Shown: positions 10,350 to 21,543, counted from the first letter of the stretch. The stretch is DNA of 62,312 nt from Parazoarcus communis SWub3 = DSM 12120 (GCF_003226565.1 NZ_QKOE01000021.1:1-62312); one strand, 5' to 3'. Translations and numbers: made by a program. Notes: generated from the letters alone by a model not told the origin.

Positions 10350-12041
10350 GTGAAGATCAGCTTTCGCCCCAAACTTCTGGACACACTGCCCGACTATGGA
10401 CGTGCGTCCTTCACCCAGGACCTTTCTGCCGGCATCACGGTCGGCGTACTTGCACTGCCGCTGGCCATGGCTTTTGCGATCGCCAGCGGACTATCGCCGA
10501 CTGCGGGCATCTGGACCGCCATCGTCGCCGGCCTGCTGATTTCCCTGCTCGGTGGCTCGCGCGTCCAGATCGGGGGCCCAACCGGCGCCTTCATCCCCAT
10601 CATCTACGCCATCGTGGTCGACTACGGCGTGCAGAACCTGCTGATCGCCACCATGATGTCCGGCGTGATGCTACTGGCCATGGGCGCATTCCGGCTCGGC
10701 AGCATGATCCGCTTCATTCCACTGTCGGTGGTCATCGGTTTCACCAATGGCATCGCCGTCGTCATCTTCATGTCCCAGATCAAGGACTTCCTCGGACTGA
10801 AGATCGACAACCTGCCGGGCGAGTTCTTCGCCAAGCTCGAGGCGCTCTATCAGGCGCTCCCCAGCCTGCACCTCCCGACCATCGCGGTTGCGGTCAGCTC
10901 ACTTGCTGTGTTGTTGCTATGGAATCGTCAAGCCAGCAAAGTGGCATGGATGCGGCGCATGCCCGGACCGCTTGCGGTGCTGATCATCGCCACCGCGATC
11001 AACGCCGTACTGGCACTACCGGTCGACACCATCGGCAGTCGCTTCGGCGGCATTCCGCAGGAGCTGCCCAACATCGGCCTGCCCGAACTGAGCCTGAGCA
11101 CGCTGGGCAAGCTGATCGCACCGGCCCTGACCATTGCCCTGCTCGGCGCCATCGAATCCCTATTGTCGGCACGCGTCGCCGACAGTCAGATCGACGACAG
11201 GCATGACCCCAACCAGGAGCTGATGGCCCAGGGGATCGCCAACGTGGCGGCCCCCCTGTTCGGGGGCTTTGCCGCCACCGGCGCCATCGCCCGCACCGCC
11301 ACCAACATCCGCACCGGCGGACGCACCCCAGTAGCGGGCATCATTCATGCCCTGGTGCTGCTTGCCATCGTGCTGGCGCTGGCGCCACTGGCCAGCAGCA
11401 TCCCGCTGGCGACGCTGTCGGCGATCGTCGTCGTGGTGTCGATCAACATGGGGGAATGGCATGCCTTCTCGCTGAAGGAACTGGCGCGCTACTCGCTACA
11501 GTACCGCACCGTCCTCCTCGGCACCTTCGTCGTCACGGTGATCTTCGACCTGACGCTGGCAGTCGAGCTCGGCATGGTGCTCGCCAGCCTGTTCTTCATC
11601 TACCGCATGTCGGACCTGACCCGCATCGAGCGCATCCCGCTCGAGGACTTCTACGGCGTCCAGGCCTTGACGAGGGACGATGGCAGCCCGCGCATCCTCG
11701 CCTACCGGATGTTCGGCAGCCTGTTCTTCGGCGCCGCCAACAAACTGGAGAACCTGCTGCTGATGCAGGACGGACACCCGGATGTCGTGATCCTGGACAT
11801 GGACAAGGTCATCAACATCGACACCACCGGACTGGATATCCTGCAGACCCTGCATCGCAATCTGCAAAAGCGTGGCGCCTCGCTGGTGCTGAGCGGGCTC
11901 AACTCTCAGCCCGGTTCGCTGGTGTTCCGCTCGGGTTTCCTCGAGCAGTTGGGTGACGACAACGTGACCGCCAACATCACCGAAGCCCTGATCCGCGCCC
12001 AACGCATCGGCGGGCACGAGCCGGAAGTCGCCTACACCTGA
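10350..12041 (+). CDS. SulP-family anion transporter with STAS domain
   Basis: An inner-membrane SLC26/SulP-type permease of 563 residues. Family members carry sulfate, bicarbonate or other anions; the substrate here is not determined. About a dozen hydrophobic segments span residues 25-420, starting with the family pattern around DLSAGITVGVLALPLAMAFA. A C-terminal STAS domain (about 440-550) includes DTTGLDIL. It begins with GTG, nine bases after GGAG. Its 3' end overlaps the convergent hemY by 10 bp. Confidence 0.93.
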   Translation: MKISFRPKLLDTLPDYGRASFTQDLSAGITVGVLALPLAMAFAIASGLSPTAGIWTAIVAGLLISLLGGSRVQIGGPTGAFIPIIYAIVVDYGVQNLLIATMMSGVMLLAMGAFRLGSMIRFIPLSVVIGFTNGIAVVIFMSQIKDFLGLKIDNLPGEFFAKLEALYQALPSLHLPTIAVAVSSLAVLLLWNRQASKVAWMRRMPGPLAVLIIATAINAVLALPVDTIGSRFGGIPQELPNIGLPELSLSTLGKLIAPALTIALLGAIESLLSARVADSQIDDRHDPNQELMAQGIANVAAPLFGGFAATGAIARTATNIRTGGRTPVAGIIHALVLLAIVLALAPLASSIPLATLSAIVVVVSINMGEWHAFSLKELARYSLQYRTVLLGTFVVTVIFDLTLAVELGMVLASLFFIYRMSDLTRIERIPLEDFYGVQALTRDDGSPRILAYRMFGSLFFGAANKLENLLLMQDGHPDVVILDMDKVINIDTTGLDILQTLHRNLQKRGASLVLSGLNSQPGSLVFRSGFLEQLGDDNVTANITEALIRAQRIGGHEPEVAYT

Positions 12042-13243
12042 TGAAGTGGCAGCGCAGCGCGCTGCCCGGTCACCCGCTCTGCCGCGGCACGATAGTGCCG
12101 CTGCGCCTCATCCTTCCGATCGAGCTGCTCGAGCAAGCGGGCAAGCGCCAGGTGCGTATCCACCGCGGGCGCCAATCCTAGCGAGGCTTCAAGATAGCTC
12201 TGCGCCTTGCCCCACAGTTGCGCGACGATGCACAGACGCCCCAACGAGAAAAGCAGCCCGGCATCGCGCGGATGAAGTTTCAACCAGTTCTCGGCCCGCC
12301 CCAGGCAGGACATCGCATCCCCAGCACCTTCGCCGCAATGGGCATACAGACGGGCAAGTGCCTCATCCCATTCGGCGTCGAGCATGCGCTCGACGTTTCG
12401 TCGGGCCAGCGCTCCCTGCCCCGCCTCGGCCAGCACCGGCAACGCACGCTCGACCAGGCGCCGGTCATCGAGTTCGGCAGACGGAATCTCGTTCCACAAC
12501 TGCTCCAGACCTGCCGCATCACGGGCCCGCTCGCGAAAACGCTCCAGATGGGCTCGTCTTAGCAGCGGTAGCGCCTGATCATCCGACAAGGCCTTGTGCT
12601 TGCGCAATTGCCGGGTCAGACGCAGCACTTCATCCCACCGCCCCAATGCAGAGGCAACACGCAGCGAAAGCCGCAGCACGGCAATATGCCGATGACCCGC
12701 AGCCTTGATCTGCTCGAGCAAGGTTTCGGCCTCGGCAAACCGCCGGTGGTCCACCGCCAGCTCGGCCTCGGTCATCAAGCGCGCGACCCTTGACTCCTCA
12801 CCCTGATCGGCGGCACGGCCGATCCAGATGCGATAGCGTGTGTCGTCATGCATTGCATGAGCGGCACGTGCAGCGACCAAGGCAGCCATCGCCGGACTGT
12901 CCCCCGCCGAAAATGCCGTAGACGCAGCTTTCAACGACTGGGCAAAACGTCCTTCAAACAAGGTTCGCAGCGCATCACGCAAAGCCTGTCCGGCACGCTC
13001 ACGCCGCCGCCGCTCACGCCACTGTCCCACGACTGCGGGCAAAGCCAGCGTACGGCGCACCAGGCGGACGAGCAGGTAGCCCACCAGAAAGGCCACCACT
13101 AGCAGGACGATCAACAGATTCAGCGACAACTGAGCACGCCATGGCGGCATGACCACCAATACATACCCCTCGTTCAGCCCCGCCAGCATGGCCACGCCCG
13201 CTGCCAGCGCAAAAATCCCGATCAACCAGATCAATACACGCAT
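12032..13243 (-). CDS. hemY: HemY-type membrane TPR protein of haem biosynthesis operon
   Basis: 403 residues. Two N-terminal hydrophobic segments (about 3-25 and 40-63) anchor it in the inner membrane. The rest is helical, with TPR-like repeats rich in Ala, Leu and Arg. This proteobacterial HemY is the operon-linked tetratricopeptide protein of unclear function, not the Bacillus protoporphyrinogen oxidase of the same name. It is the last gene of hemC-hemD-hemX-hemY, 10 bp after hemX, and ends over the convergent SulP stop. Confidence 0.88.
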   Translation of the reverse strand: MRVLIWLIGIFALAAGVAMLAGLNEGYVLVVMPPWRAQLSLNLLIVLLVVAFLVGYLLVRLVRRTLALPAVVGQWRERRRRERAGQALRDALRTLFEGRFAQSLKAASTAFSAGDSPAMAALVAARAAHAMHDDTRYRIWIGRAADQGEESRVARLMTEAELAVDHRRFAEAETLLEQIKAAGHRHIAVLRLSLRVASALGRWDEVLRLTRQLRKHKALSDDQALPLLRRAHLERFRERARDAAGLEQLWNEIPSAELDDRRLVERALPVLAEAGQGALARRNVERMLDAEWDEALARLYAHCGEGAGDAMSCLGRAENWLKLHPRDAGLLFSLGRLCIVAQLWGKAQSYLEASLGLAPAVDTHLALARLLEQLDRKDEAQRHYRAAAERVTGQRAALPLHQV

Positions 13244-13253
13244 CGATCGTCCC

Positions 13254-14489
13254 TCAGGAACCGGGGTTCACGGTTGCGCCGCGAGCACCGCCCGCTTCGG
13301 GCCTGGCGTCGGACGGACGGGCTTCGGGCGGCTCAACCTGCGGCTCTCGCCCCCCTCGTGACTGAAAGAGACGAAGGGCAGAGAGGCTGGCAGCCAGATC
13401 ATGACGCTCGACCTTGACCGGCATGGCCTCAAGCGCCTTCAGTTCGGCCAGCGCAAGCTGCACGCCCTCATCGCGCGAATCGAAGAACCGTTCGATCCAG
13501 GTACGCGCCTCAGCGAGGTCAACGGCATAGCTTCGCCCATCGCCTGCCAGCAAGGCCAATCTGGCAGTCAGCAGACGGATGCGCAGATTTTCGCGCAGAT
13601 AGGTGCTCTGCGACGGTGCCAGCAACACCGGCTCAGCGCCTTGCTGGAGACGCTCGACCCGGATCAGCGAACGCAGGTCGTGCCACACATCCAGCGCCAG
13701 TTGAGCGGCGAAATCCAGCACCTTGGACCCACCCTCGGTTACAAGCGGTGTGGACACCTCGGGCTGCACTGCCTCAACCTCTCCCGCAAAAGTCAGCGGC
13801 AGCACATCCACGCGGTCAAGCAAGCGCTCCAGGCGCAGGGCGATACCCGACACATCCACCACGGCGAGCCGACGCAGATGCTCGATATCGGTCGCCAGCG
13901 CCCGACGTAGCGGCGCAAGCTGTCCGCGGTCATGCACCGCAAGGCGCGCTTCAGCCGACTGAAGGGCCACCAGAGCACCCTCGACGTTGCCTGCCAACTG
14001 CAACTGCTGCGCGGCCAGCGTGACAGCCTGATCCACTTCGGCGATCACACCGTCATCCTGTGAACGGGAAAACTGCTGGTACAGTGACTCCAGCGCCGCC
14101 GCTTGCCCCTCGGCAGCCTCCATCTTGGACTCAACCACCGCCAGCTTGCCCTGCAGCGAGGCAATGACATCCTGCTGCTGGCGTGCCAGCGCCTTCACCT
14201 CGGAAACCTGCAGATCGCTATCGGTCAATCGACGGGCCAACTCCGCACGCAGTCCATCGGCCTCGCCGCGTACGGACCACGCCTGCCAACCGGCCACACC
14301 GGCGCCACCCAGAGCAATCACGGCCAGCAACAGCGCCCAACCGGGCAGAGCTCCACTACGCGGAACATCCGCAGACGGTAGGGACGCGGCACCGGCAACA
14401 CTGGCGGTCGCGGTATCCTTTGAGGGCTCGACCTGCTCCGCAGCGGGAGAGGGAGACGGAAGCGTAAGGGCGGGCGTTTCTTCTTTCAT
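13254..14489 (-). CDS. hemX: HemX-like membrane protein
   Basis: 411 residues. A low-complexity Pro/Ala/Ser/Glu head (1-45) precedes one membrane helix (about 49-70). A long helical, probably coiled-coil, periplasmic part (75-330) follows, with a Pro/Arg-rich tail. It is often labelled uroporphyrinogen-III methyltransferase, but no SAM-binding methylase motif is visible, so that label should not be taken as a function. It lies between hemD and hemY and may form a membrane scaffold with HemY. Confidence 0.88.
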   Translation of the reverse strand: MKEETPALTLPSPSPAAEQVEPSKDTATASVAGAASLPSADVPRSGALPGWALLLAVIALGGAGVAGWQAWSVRGEADGLRAELARRLTDSDLQVSEVKALARQQQDVIASLQGKLAVVESKMEAAEGQAAALESLYQQFSRSQDDGVIAEVDQAVTLAAQQLQLAGNVEGALVALQSAEARLAVHDRGQLAPLRRALATDIEHLRRLAVVDVSGIALRLERLLDRVDVLPLTFAGEVEAVQPEVSTPLVTEGGSKVLDFAAQLALDVWHDLRSLIRVERLQQGAEPVLLAPSQSTYLRENLRIRLLTARLALLAGDGRSYAVDLAEARTWIERFFDSRDEGVQLALAELKALEAMPVKVERHDLAASLSALRLFQSRGGREPQVEPPEARPSDARPEAGGARGATVNPGS

Positions 14490-14498
14490 GCCGAGAGT

Positions 14499-15302
14499 TT
14501 AACCAAAGTGACGAGTCAACGCGCGCAGGATGCCCTCATCGCCGGCTTCAGTCTCGACCACGTGGCCAAAACCACAATCCCGGCTCTGAGCCGCAATACG
14601 CGGATGACTTGCAAAAACAGGAACCTCGGCCAATAGATGGATGCCTTCATCGCCGACCAAGGCCCGCAGGTTCCGGACACCTTCACTACTGGTCAACACC
14701 AAGGCATCCAGTCTCCCTTCGCGGGCGGGCTGCAACATGATGCCAGGATCAATGACCGGGCAACTGCGACAATAGCAGCTCAGGTATTCCACCGTCGCAC
14801 CGCGGGCACGTAGCGTCTCACCCAACAGATCGCGGCCGCCATCGCCACGTAACACCAGCACGTGCCTTCCACGGACGGCATCTGCCGCAAATTCAGGCAA
14901 AGCTAGCACCGCCTCGCTGTCAAAGCCACTCGCCGGCGCCACGACCCGAGCAAAGCCTCGTTCAGCCAGCGCCCGCTCGCTACCCTTGCCAACCGTCGCA
15001 ACGGCCAGACTGCCCGGCCAGTCACGTCGCGCAAGCAGGCCGTCCAGACCATACCTGACGGCATTTGGGCTGACGAAGAAGGCCAGATCAAAGGTACCGA
15101 GACGCGCAGCCACGTCATCGAAGCGATCCGGCGCCCAAACCGGCGCTATGTCCAATACCGGAAACAACAACACACGCCCACCGAGCGCCTCAATGCCCTG
15201 CACAAGGCTCCCGGCCTGCTCCCTGGGTCGCGTCACCGCAATCAACCGGTCCTTCAGGACGGTGGCAGCACGACTCGCGAGATGGCCCCCGCGCGCGGTC
15301 AT
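14499..15302 (-). CDS. hemD: Uroporphyrinogen-III synthase
   Basis: Closes and inverts hydroxymethylbilane to uroporphyrinogen III. It has 267 residues, the usual length. The family is poorly conserved, but VTRPREQA near residue 25, the FVSPNAVRYGLD segment near 83-94 and the LTSSEGVRNL segment are typical. It starts with ATG 14 bp after the hemC stop, so the product of HemC, which is unstable, is made and used by adjacent genes. Confidence 0.93.
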   Translation of the reverse strand: MTARGGHLASRAATVLKDRLIAVTRPREQAGSLVQGIEALGGRVLLFPVLDIAPVWAPDRFDDVAARLGTFDLAFFVSPNAVRYGLDGLLARRDWPGSLAVATVGKGSERALAERGFARVVAPASGFDSEAVLALPEFAADAVRGRHVLVLRGDGGRDLLGETLRARGATVEYLSCYCRSCPVIDPGIMLQPAREGRLDALVLTSSEGVRNLRALVGDEGIHLLAEVPVFASHPRIAAQSRDCGFGHVVETEAGDEGILRALTRHFG

Positions 15303-15316
15303 CGCGATGCGGTTTC

Positions 15317-16288
15317 TCAGCCCAGCTCGGCCAGGATGCCTTCCGCGCCCTGGGCCAGCAGATCATCGGCAAGCGCGCGGCCGATTTCCTCGGCGGCGGA
15401 GGGGTTCCCCTCGCGTTCGGCCCGGATGATGCGACTACCGTCGGGCAGCGCGACAAAACCACGCAACCACAGCATTCCACCGCGAATCTCGGCATAGGCG
15501 CCCAGCGGTACCTCACAGCTACCGGCAAGCGCCCGCGCAACCGTCCGCTCGGCACGCACACAAGCCGAAGTGTCGGCATCGTTGAGCAGCTGCAGATACT
15601 GGATGACCTCGCGCCGCGACGACAGACACTCGATTCCCAACGCGCCCTGCCCCGCGGCCGGCAACGAAACCTCGGACGGCAAGGTACTGCGGATGCGATC
15701 CGCCAGCCCCAGGCGGATCAGGCCTGCGGCAGCCAGGATGATGGCATCGTACTGACCCTCGTCGAGCTTGCGCAGCCGGGTGTCGAGATTACCCCGGAGA
15801 CTGGTGACCCCCAGGAACGGGTACATCGCATGCAGTTGGGACTCACGCCGTAGCGAGGAGGTACCCACCACCGTCCCAGGCGGCATATCGGCGAGCGAGT
15901 CGTAGCGATTTGACACGAAGGCATCGAGCGGCACCTCACGGGCCGAGATGCAGGCCAGCGTGAATTCGTCACCCATGACCATGGGAACATCTTTCATCGA
16001 GTGCACGGCGATGTCTGCACGCCCATCGAGCAGGGCCGTTTCCAGTTCCTTGACGAACAAGCCCTTTCCCCCCACCTTCGCAAGCGGCCGATCAAGGATC
16101 TGGTCACCGCGTGTCGTCATGCCAAGCAACTCCACCCGGCAGCCGGGATACAATCCCTCGAGACGTGCCTTGACATGTTCGGCCTGCCACAGCGCAAGAC
16201 GGCTTTCACGCGTGGCGATGGTAATGCGCTCGGGCGGCACGGGCGCGCTGGCCCCAGGGTAGACAGTGCTCACGGTAGAGGAACTCAT
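15317..16288 (-). CDS. hemC: Porphobilinogen deaminase
   Basis: Polymerises four porphobilinogens to hydroxymethylbilane. The dipyrromethane cofactor is carried on Cys258 in GSCEVPLGA, and catalytic Asp100 lies in HSMKD. The 323 residues are slightly longer than usual because of a 19-residue Ser/Pro-rich head; a GTG at Val17 is an alternative start. First gene of the hem operon. Its ATG is only 18 bp from the annotated start of the divergent thioredoxin-like gene, so its promoter must lie within that gene's 5' end. Confidence 0.97.
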   Translation of the reverse strand: MSSSTVSTVYPGASAPVPPERITIATRESRLALWQAEHVKARLEGLYPGCRVELLGMTTRGDQILDRPLAKVGGKGLFVKELETALLDGRADIAVHSMKDVPMVMGDEFTLACISAREVPLDAFVSNRYDSLADMPPGTVVGTSSLRRESQLHAMYPFLGVTSLRGNLDTRLRKLDEGQYDAIILAAAGLIRLGLADRIRSTLPSEVSLPAAGQGALGIECLSSRREVIQYLQLLNDADTSACVRAERTVARALAGSCEVPLGAYAEIRGGMLWLRGFVALPDGSRIIRAEREGNPSAAEEIGRALADDLLAQGAEGILAELG

Positions 16289-16306
16289 GCAGGGAGATCG
16301 AAGTTC

Positions 16307-16819
16307 ATGCGGCTGAATGCAGTGTTTTGCGGCATCGCAGCATCAGGGTTGGCACCAATGGCGCGCAAGATGGCCGTGATTCTAGCATGCGTACCCATGA
16401 CGCTGAGTGCGGCCACGACCCTGCCCAAGGCAGGCGACCTGGCCGCCGATGCAACAGACATGCGCAAGCATGGCAAGCCCATGGTGATCTTGTACAGCCG
16501 TGCGGACTGCAGTTGGTGCGATCAGGCCAGGCGCTACCTGGTGCCCATGTCGACCGCCAGGGAAAGCCGCGACCTCGCGATCTTCCGGCAGGTAGACATC
16601 GACACACAGACAGCAATGACGGACTTCGCGGGTCGGCGCAGCAACCATGGCGCCTTTGCCCGGACACAGAAGGCCAGCCTGACCCCCACTGTTGTCCTGT
16701 ATGACGCTGATGGACGGGAGCTTGGAGACCCCATCATCGGCATGCGCCTGCCAGATTTCTATGGACAATACCTGAACAACGCCATCATGGACGCCCGCAA
16801 GCGCCTCGAATCACGCTGA
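16307..16819 (+). CDS. Exported thioredoxin-like protein
   Basis: 170 residues if started at the ATG preceded by AGGGAG with 10-nt spacing. The second Met (residue 18, position 16358) begins a cleaner signal peptide, [18 protein letters not shown], and is a reasonable alternative. The mature part carries a thioredoxin-fold CxxC, Cys68-Ser-Trp-Cys71, and a TPTVVLYD cis-proline strand near residue 126. It is probably a periplasmic thiol reductase of the SoxW/DsbE-like broad group; the partner is unknown. ppc follows after 28 bp. Confidence 0.82.
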   Translation: MRLNAVFCGIAASGLAPMARKMAVILACVPMTLSAATTLPKAGDLAADATDMRKHGKPMVILYSRADCSWCDQARRYLVPMSTARESRDLAIFRQVDIDTQTAMTDFAGRRSNHGAFARTQKASLTPTVVLYDADGRELGDPIIGMRLPDFYGQYLNNAIMDARKRLESR

Positions 16820-16847
16820 AAACCCCGATAACCTGCCAGCCATCATC

Positions 16848-19601
16848 ATGACCCAAGACAAGGACGCGCCCCTGCGCGAAGACATCCGCCTGCTCGGCCG
16901 CCTGCTCGGCGACACCGTGCGTGATCAGCAGGGCGAAGCCAGCTTCGAGTTGATCGAGCGTATCCGCCAGACCTCGGTACGCTTCCGGCGCGACGACGAC
17001 CTTGCCGCACGCCGCGAACTCGAAGGCACCCTGGATGCGTTGTCGCGCGAACAGACCATCCAGGTCGTCCGGGCATTCAGCTACTTCTCCCATCTCGCCA
17101 ACATTGCCGAGGACCAGCACCATATCCGACGCAGCCGCGCCCATTTGCTGGCAGGTTCCGCGCCGCGCGAAGGCAGCCTCAGCCACGCAATCGCCCACGT
17201 GCTGGACAACAACATTGCCAGCCCGGCCGAACTGGGCAGCTTCTTCGACACCGCACTGGTCTCGCCGGTGCTGACCGCCCACCCGACCGAAGTCCAGCGC
17301 AAGAGCATCCTCAACTGTCAGACCGTCATCGCCCGTCTGCTCGACGAACGCGACCGGATGCAATTGACGCCTGAAGAGTCTGCGGCAAACCTGGACGCAC
17401 TGCGCCGCGCCGTGCTCACCCTGTGGCAGACCCGCATGCTGCGCCCCGCCCGACTGTCGGTCATTGACGAGGTCAGCAACGGCGTGTCCTACTTCGAGAC
17501 CACGTTCCTGAGCGAACTGCCGCGTCTCTACGCCGGGCTGGAAGATCGCCTCGCAGCCGCTGACCCTAACTTAGCCGGACACGAACTGCCGGCATTTCTG
17601 CAGGTCGGCAGCTGGATCGGTGGCGACCGTGACGGCAACCCCTTCGTCACCGCTGAAGTGCTTGAGCGCGCGCTGACAATGCAGGCCAGCGCCGCGCTCG
17701 GCTACTACCTCGACGAGCTGCACACCCTGGGCTCGCAACTGTCGCTGGCGCTGGGTCTGGTCAGCGCATCGGACGCCCTGCTCGCACTGGCGGACCACTC
17801 GCCCGATCATTCACCCCATCGCAGCGACGAACCCTACCGCCGGGCCATCTCCGGCATCTATGCGCGGCTGTCAGCCACTCACCGCGCACTGCTGGGTACC
17901 GACCCGGTACGCCATCCGGTTGCCGACGCAGCGCCTTATCCGAGTGTGGATGCATTCGCGGCTGATCTCGACACCATTCATCGCTCGCTGGTCGCCAATG
18001 GCAGCGCGGCCCTGGCACGAGGCAGGCTGCGGCAACTGCGCCGCGCACTCAAGGTGTTCGGCTTTCACCTCGCACCCATCGATCTGCGCCAGAACTCCGA
18101 CGTACACGAACGCGTCGTTGCCGAGTTGCTCGCGCTGGCTCAGCCCGGCACCGATTACCTTTCACTGGACGAATCCGGTCGCTGCGAACTGCTGCTCAAC
18201 GAACTGGCCACTGCACGCCCGCTGGCCTCGCCCCACGTCAGCTATTCGGCAGACACCGAATCCGAGCTGGCGATCTTCCGCGCCGCCCGTGCCGCACACC
18301 TGCGTTTCGGCCAGGCCGCCATCCGCAACTGCATCATCTCCAAGACTGACGACGTCTCCGACCTGCTTGAACTGGCTGTCCTGCTGAAGGAGGCCGGCCT
18401 GCTGCGCCCGCTGGAGAACGCACTCGACGTGAACATCATTCCGCTGTTCGAGACCATCGGCGACCTGGACAACGCCGCCGCGGTCATGGACCGGCTGTTT
18501 TCCATCCCGCTCTATCGCGGCCTGTTGAGCGAATCGCGTGACGATTCGCAAGAGGTGATGCTGGGCTACTCGGACAGCAACAAGGATGGCGGCTTCCTCA
18601 CCTCAGGATGGGCGCTCTACAAGGCAGAAGGCGAACTGATCGAGGTTTTCGGACGTCACGGTATCCGCCTGCGCCTGTTCCATGGCCGGGGTGGCTCGGT
18701 GGGTCGCGGTGGCGGCCCCAGCTACCAGGCCATCCTGGCCCAACCCGAAGGCGCGGTACAAGGCCAGATCCGGCTGACCGAACAAGGCGAGGTCATCGCC
18801 GCCAAGTACGGCAACCCGGAGGTGGGTCGACGTAACCTCGAAGTGCTGGTCGCAGCGACGATCGAAAGCAGCCTGCGCGCGGACGGCGCCAAACCGACGC
18901 CGGCCACGTTCATCGACGCCATGCAGCAACTGTCGGATACCGCATTCCAGAGCTACCGCGGCCTCGTGTACGAGACACCCGGTTTCGAACAGTACTTCTG
19001 GGAATCGACCGTCATCGCTGAAATTGCCGGATTGAACATTGGCTCGCGCCCGGCGTCGCGCAAGAAAGGCACCCGCATCGAAGACCTTCGCGCCATTCCG
19101 TGGGTGTTTTCATGGTCACAATGCCGTTTGATGCTGCCAGGATGGTATGGCTTCGGATCGGCAGTCAAGCAGTGGCTCGCCAGCCATCCGGATGACGGAC
19201 TGGCGCAATTGCAAGCCATGTACCGCGACTGGTCCTTCTTCAGCACCCTGCTGTCGAACATGGACATGGTACTGGCCAAGACCGACCTCGCCATCGCGTC
19301 ACGCTACGCCGCCCTGGTCAAGGACGTCGCGCTAAGGACCTCGATCTTCGAGCGCATCCGCCATGAATGGCAGGCAACGGTCGATGCGCTGCTTGCCATT
19401 ACCGGACAGGCGGAATTGCTGGCTGACAACCCCTTGCTGAAGCGCTCGATCCGCAACCGCTTCCCCTATCTGGATCCGCTCAATCATGTGCAGGTCGAAC
19501 TGTTGCGGCGACACCGCGAACAAGGTGACGACGAGCGTATCCGCCTCGGCATCCATATCTCGATCAACGGAGTGGCCGCGGGCCTTCGCAACAGCGGCTG
19601 A
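16848..19601 (+). CDS. ppc: Phosphoenolpyruvate carboxylase
   Basis: Adds bicarbonate to phosphoenolpyruvate to give oxaloacetate, an anaplerotic reaction. It has 917 residues, normal for the bacterial-type enzyme. Catalytic His145 lies in [11 protein letters not shown]; the [10 protein letters not shown] and [14 protein letters not shown] loops follow. The C-terminal RNSG is close to the family's RNTG active-site end. In other gammaproteobacterial and betaproteobacterial genomes ppc is often near hem or argH genes, as here. Confidence 0.98.
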   Translation: MTQDKDAPLREDIRLLGRLLGDTVRDQQGEASFELIERIRQTSVRFRRDDDLAARRELEGTLDALSREQTIQVVRAFSYFSHLANIAEDQHHIRRSRAHLLAGSAPREGSLSHAIAHVLDNNIASPAELGSFFDTALVSPVLTAHPTEVQRKSILNCQTVIARLLDERDRMQLTPEESAANLDALRRAVLTLWQTRMLRPARLSVIDEVSNGVSYFETTFLSELPRLYAGLEDRLAAADPNLAGHELPAFLQVGSWIGGDRDGNPFVTAEVLERALTMQASAALGYYLDELHTLGSQLSLALGLVSASDALLALADHSPDHSPHRSDEPYRRAISGIYARLSATHRALLGTDPVRHPVADAAPYPSVDAFAADLDTIHRSLVANGSAALARGRLRQLRRALKVFGFHLAPIDLRQNSDVHERVVAELLALAQPGTDYLSLDESGRCELLLNELATARPLASPHVSYSADTESELAIFRAARAAHLRFGQAAIRNCIISKTDDVSDLLELAVLLKEAGLLRPLENALDVNIIPLFETIGDLDNAAAVMDRLFSIPLYRGLLSESRDDSQEVMLGYSDSNKDGGFLTSGWALYKAEGELIEVFGRHGIRLRLFHGRGGSVGRGGGPSYQAILAQPEGAVQGQIRLTEQGEVIAAKYGNPEVGRRNLEVLVAATIESSLRADGAKPTPATFIDAMQQLSDTAFQSYRGLVYETPGFEQYFWESTVIAEIAGLNIGSRPASRKKGTRIEDLRAIPWVFSWSQCRLMLPGWYGFGSAVKQWLASHPDDGLAQLQAMYRDWSFFSTLLSNMDMVLAKTDLAIASRYAALVKDVALRTSIFERIRHEWQATVDALLAITGQAELLADNPLLKRSIRNRFPYLDPLNHVQVELLRRHREQGDDERIRLGIHISINGVAAGLRNSG

Positions 19602-19654
19602 CCACGACGCATGACGCAGCCGGCCCGGACTCCGGGCTGGCAATGCGCCCTGTC

Positions 19655-20413
19655 CTAGACGCCGAGAGCCTGCTTGACGACCGGCCATTGCCGGCGACTG
19701 ACAGGTAATTGCTCATCGGAATCCCTTAGCAGGATTGCCCAATGCGCTTCCCCCTCGTGCTCACCGGCCCGCACCACGCCTGCAACCGCGCTGCGTGCTA
19801 CCAGGCAGTTGCGATGCACACGCAGGAAGCGCTCACCAAATTCGTGCTCGATCTGCACCAGCGTCTCGTCCAGCAAGTAATCCCGCTCCCCCGTCCGCGC
19901 AGTGACATACTTCTGCTCGGCGCGTAGGTAAAGCACCGCATCGACCGGCACCAGCAGGATCCGCCCCCGCTCACTGACACTGAAATGCTGCCGTCGCCCG
20001 GTCGCCAATGACTCGAGCACCTGACGATCCAGCGGTTCGCGCCTGACCTTACCCAACGCCGCAGCAAGCCGCTCGGCCCGCACCGGCTTCAACAAGTAGT
20101 CCACCGCTGCCACATCGAAGGCCTGGACGGCGTACTCGTCATAAGCAGTGGTAAAAATCACCCCAGGCGGGCGGGCAAGCGCCCCCAGATGGCGGGCGAG
20201 CTCCACACCATCCATCAGCGGCATGCGGACGTCGGCCAGTACCACATCGGCATCAGTCGCCTCCAGAAGGCGCAAGGCCTCCACCCCGTTTGCCGCCATT
20301 CCGACAATTCGGGTCGGACAACTGACGGCCAGGTCACCCAACAGATCGCGCAACCTCGTCCTGGCCGGAGCCTCGTCGTCGACGATCAGCACATTCAACG
20401 GCACATGGCTCAT
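19655..20413 (-). CDS. algR: AlgR-type LytTR response regulator
   Basis: 252 residues. A receiver domain with acidic pocket Asp12/Asp13 and phospho-acceptor Asp61 (VLADVRMP) is joined to a LytTR DNA-binding domain (about 145-245). It overlaps the kinase gene by four bases. In Pseudomonas the equivalent pair sits between argH and hemC-hemD; here it sits between argH and ppc/trx/hemC, which supports AlgR orthology. Targets in this organism are unknown; AlgR-type regulators control surface motility and matrix genes elsewhere. Confidence 0.9.
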   Translation of the reverse strand: MSHVPLNVLIVDDEAPARTRLRDLLGDLAVSCPTRIVGMAANGVEALRLLEATDADVVLADVRMPLMDGVELARHLGALARPPGVIFTTAYDEYAVQAFDVAAVDYLLKPVRAERLAAALGKVRREPLDRQVLESLATGRRQHFSVSERGRILLVPVDAVLYLRAEQKYVTARTGERDYLLDETLVQIEHEFGERFLRVHRNCLVARSAVAGVVRAGEHEGEAHWAILLRDSDEQLPVSRRQWPVVKQALGV

Positions 20414-21432
20414 TCTGCAGACATCCTCACCGGTAGATGAATACGTACGCGGTAGCGATCGGCCCCACCATCGATCTCAAGCCTCGCCTCCAGATCGTAA
20501 AACAGCATCAGCCGCTCGCGAATGTTCTCAAGCGCCATGTTGTTCCCATGATGATGCGACCCACCTGGCGCCGCCGGATTCTCGACTTCGAGCAGCAGAT
20601 CCCGCCCCTGCCGCTGGATCCGGACCCGGACAACACCGGTTCCGGCCAAGGGCTCGACGCCGTGATACACCGCGTTCTCGAGCAAGGGCTGCAGCAGCAG
20701 GGGCGGCACCAGAATGCGCTTCAAGGCCGCCACATCCCCCTCCAGTTGCCATTGCACCTCCAGTCGCTCGGCCAGGCGCAACTGCTCCAGCCCCAGGTAA
20801 CGCTCACACAAGGCAAGCTCTTCACCCAGTGGCACCAAGTTTCGATTCTCCCGCATCAGCGCACGAAACAACTCGGCCAGTTCCTCCAGGCCACGCTCGG
20901 CACGGCGCGGATCGGAGCGGATCACCCCGAGCACGGCATTGAGGGTATTGAACAGAAAATGGGGCCGGATCCGTGCGGTCAAGGCCTGCAGCCGTGCCTC
21001 TGTCAGCGCGGGCGAGAACAAGCGGCTGCGATAGTCGAAGTACATCAGACTCACTAGCGCCGCCCCCAGAGCCCAACTCATCCAGCGCACAAGGCTGCCA
21101 TTCTCACTGCCCTGCAGAATCGGCCAGGTCAGCGCCACCGACGCCAGGGCCACGCCGGCAACGACCAGCGCAGCCAGTCGAGACGCCATCTTGCTTAGCG
21201 CCGGCGCCACCCCATACAAAGTCAGCATTGCGAGAAACAGCGGCAGCTCGACACGACCCGCCATCAGTAACAGTTCTGACATCAAGTCGGCAGGCACATC
21301 GACACGCACCAGCACGGTCAAGACCGCAAGCAGATTGACCAACAGCATGGCGCGCAGCATCACGCCAAGATTGCGGAAATCCGGCAGGGGCGCAGCAGCA
21401 GGCGTACGAGGCTTTTGCTTTATACTTTTCAT
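20410..21432 (-). CDS. algZ: AlgZ/FimS-type sensor histidine kinase
   Basis: 340 residues. Four hydrophobic segments (about 25-42, 60-78, 85-105, 118-132) form a short membrane sensor with almost no periplasmic domain. A LytS-type kinase module follows, with phospho-acceptor His158 in RPHFLFNTLN. An N-box QPLLENAVYHG and a later ENIRERL complete a degenerate ATP-binding region. It is co-translated with the response regulator and diverges from argH across 111 bp. Confidence 0.9.
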   Translation of the reverse strand: MKSIKQKPRTPAAAPLPDFRNLGVMLRAMLLVNLLAVLTVLVRVDVPADLMSELLLMAGRVELPLFLAMLTLYGVAPALSKMASRLAALVVAGVALASVALTWPILQGSENGSLVRWMSWALGAALVSLMYFDYRSRLFSPALTEARLQALTARIRPHFLFNTLNAVLGVIRSDPRRAERGLEELAELFRALMRENRNLVPLGEELALCERYLGLEQLRLAERLEVQWQLEGDVAALKRILVPPLLLQPLLENAVYHGVEPLAGTGVVRVRIQRQGRDLLLEVENPAAPGGSHHHGNNMALENIRERLMLFYDLEARLEIDGGADRYRVRIHLPVRMSAE

Positions 21433-21543
21433 CTCGGAGCAGGCAGCACAGCAGGCTCTCGCACAAGTAGCACTCCGTCAGCAAGCACTACCGCGAAACG
21501 GGCCTGACATGCCCGCCGCGACATCATCCTCAGTTAAGGCATT

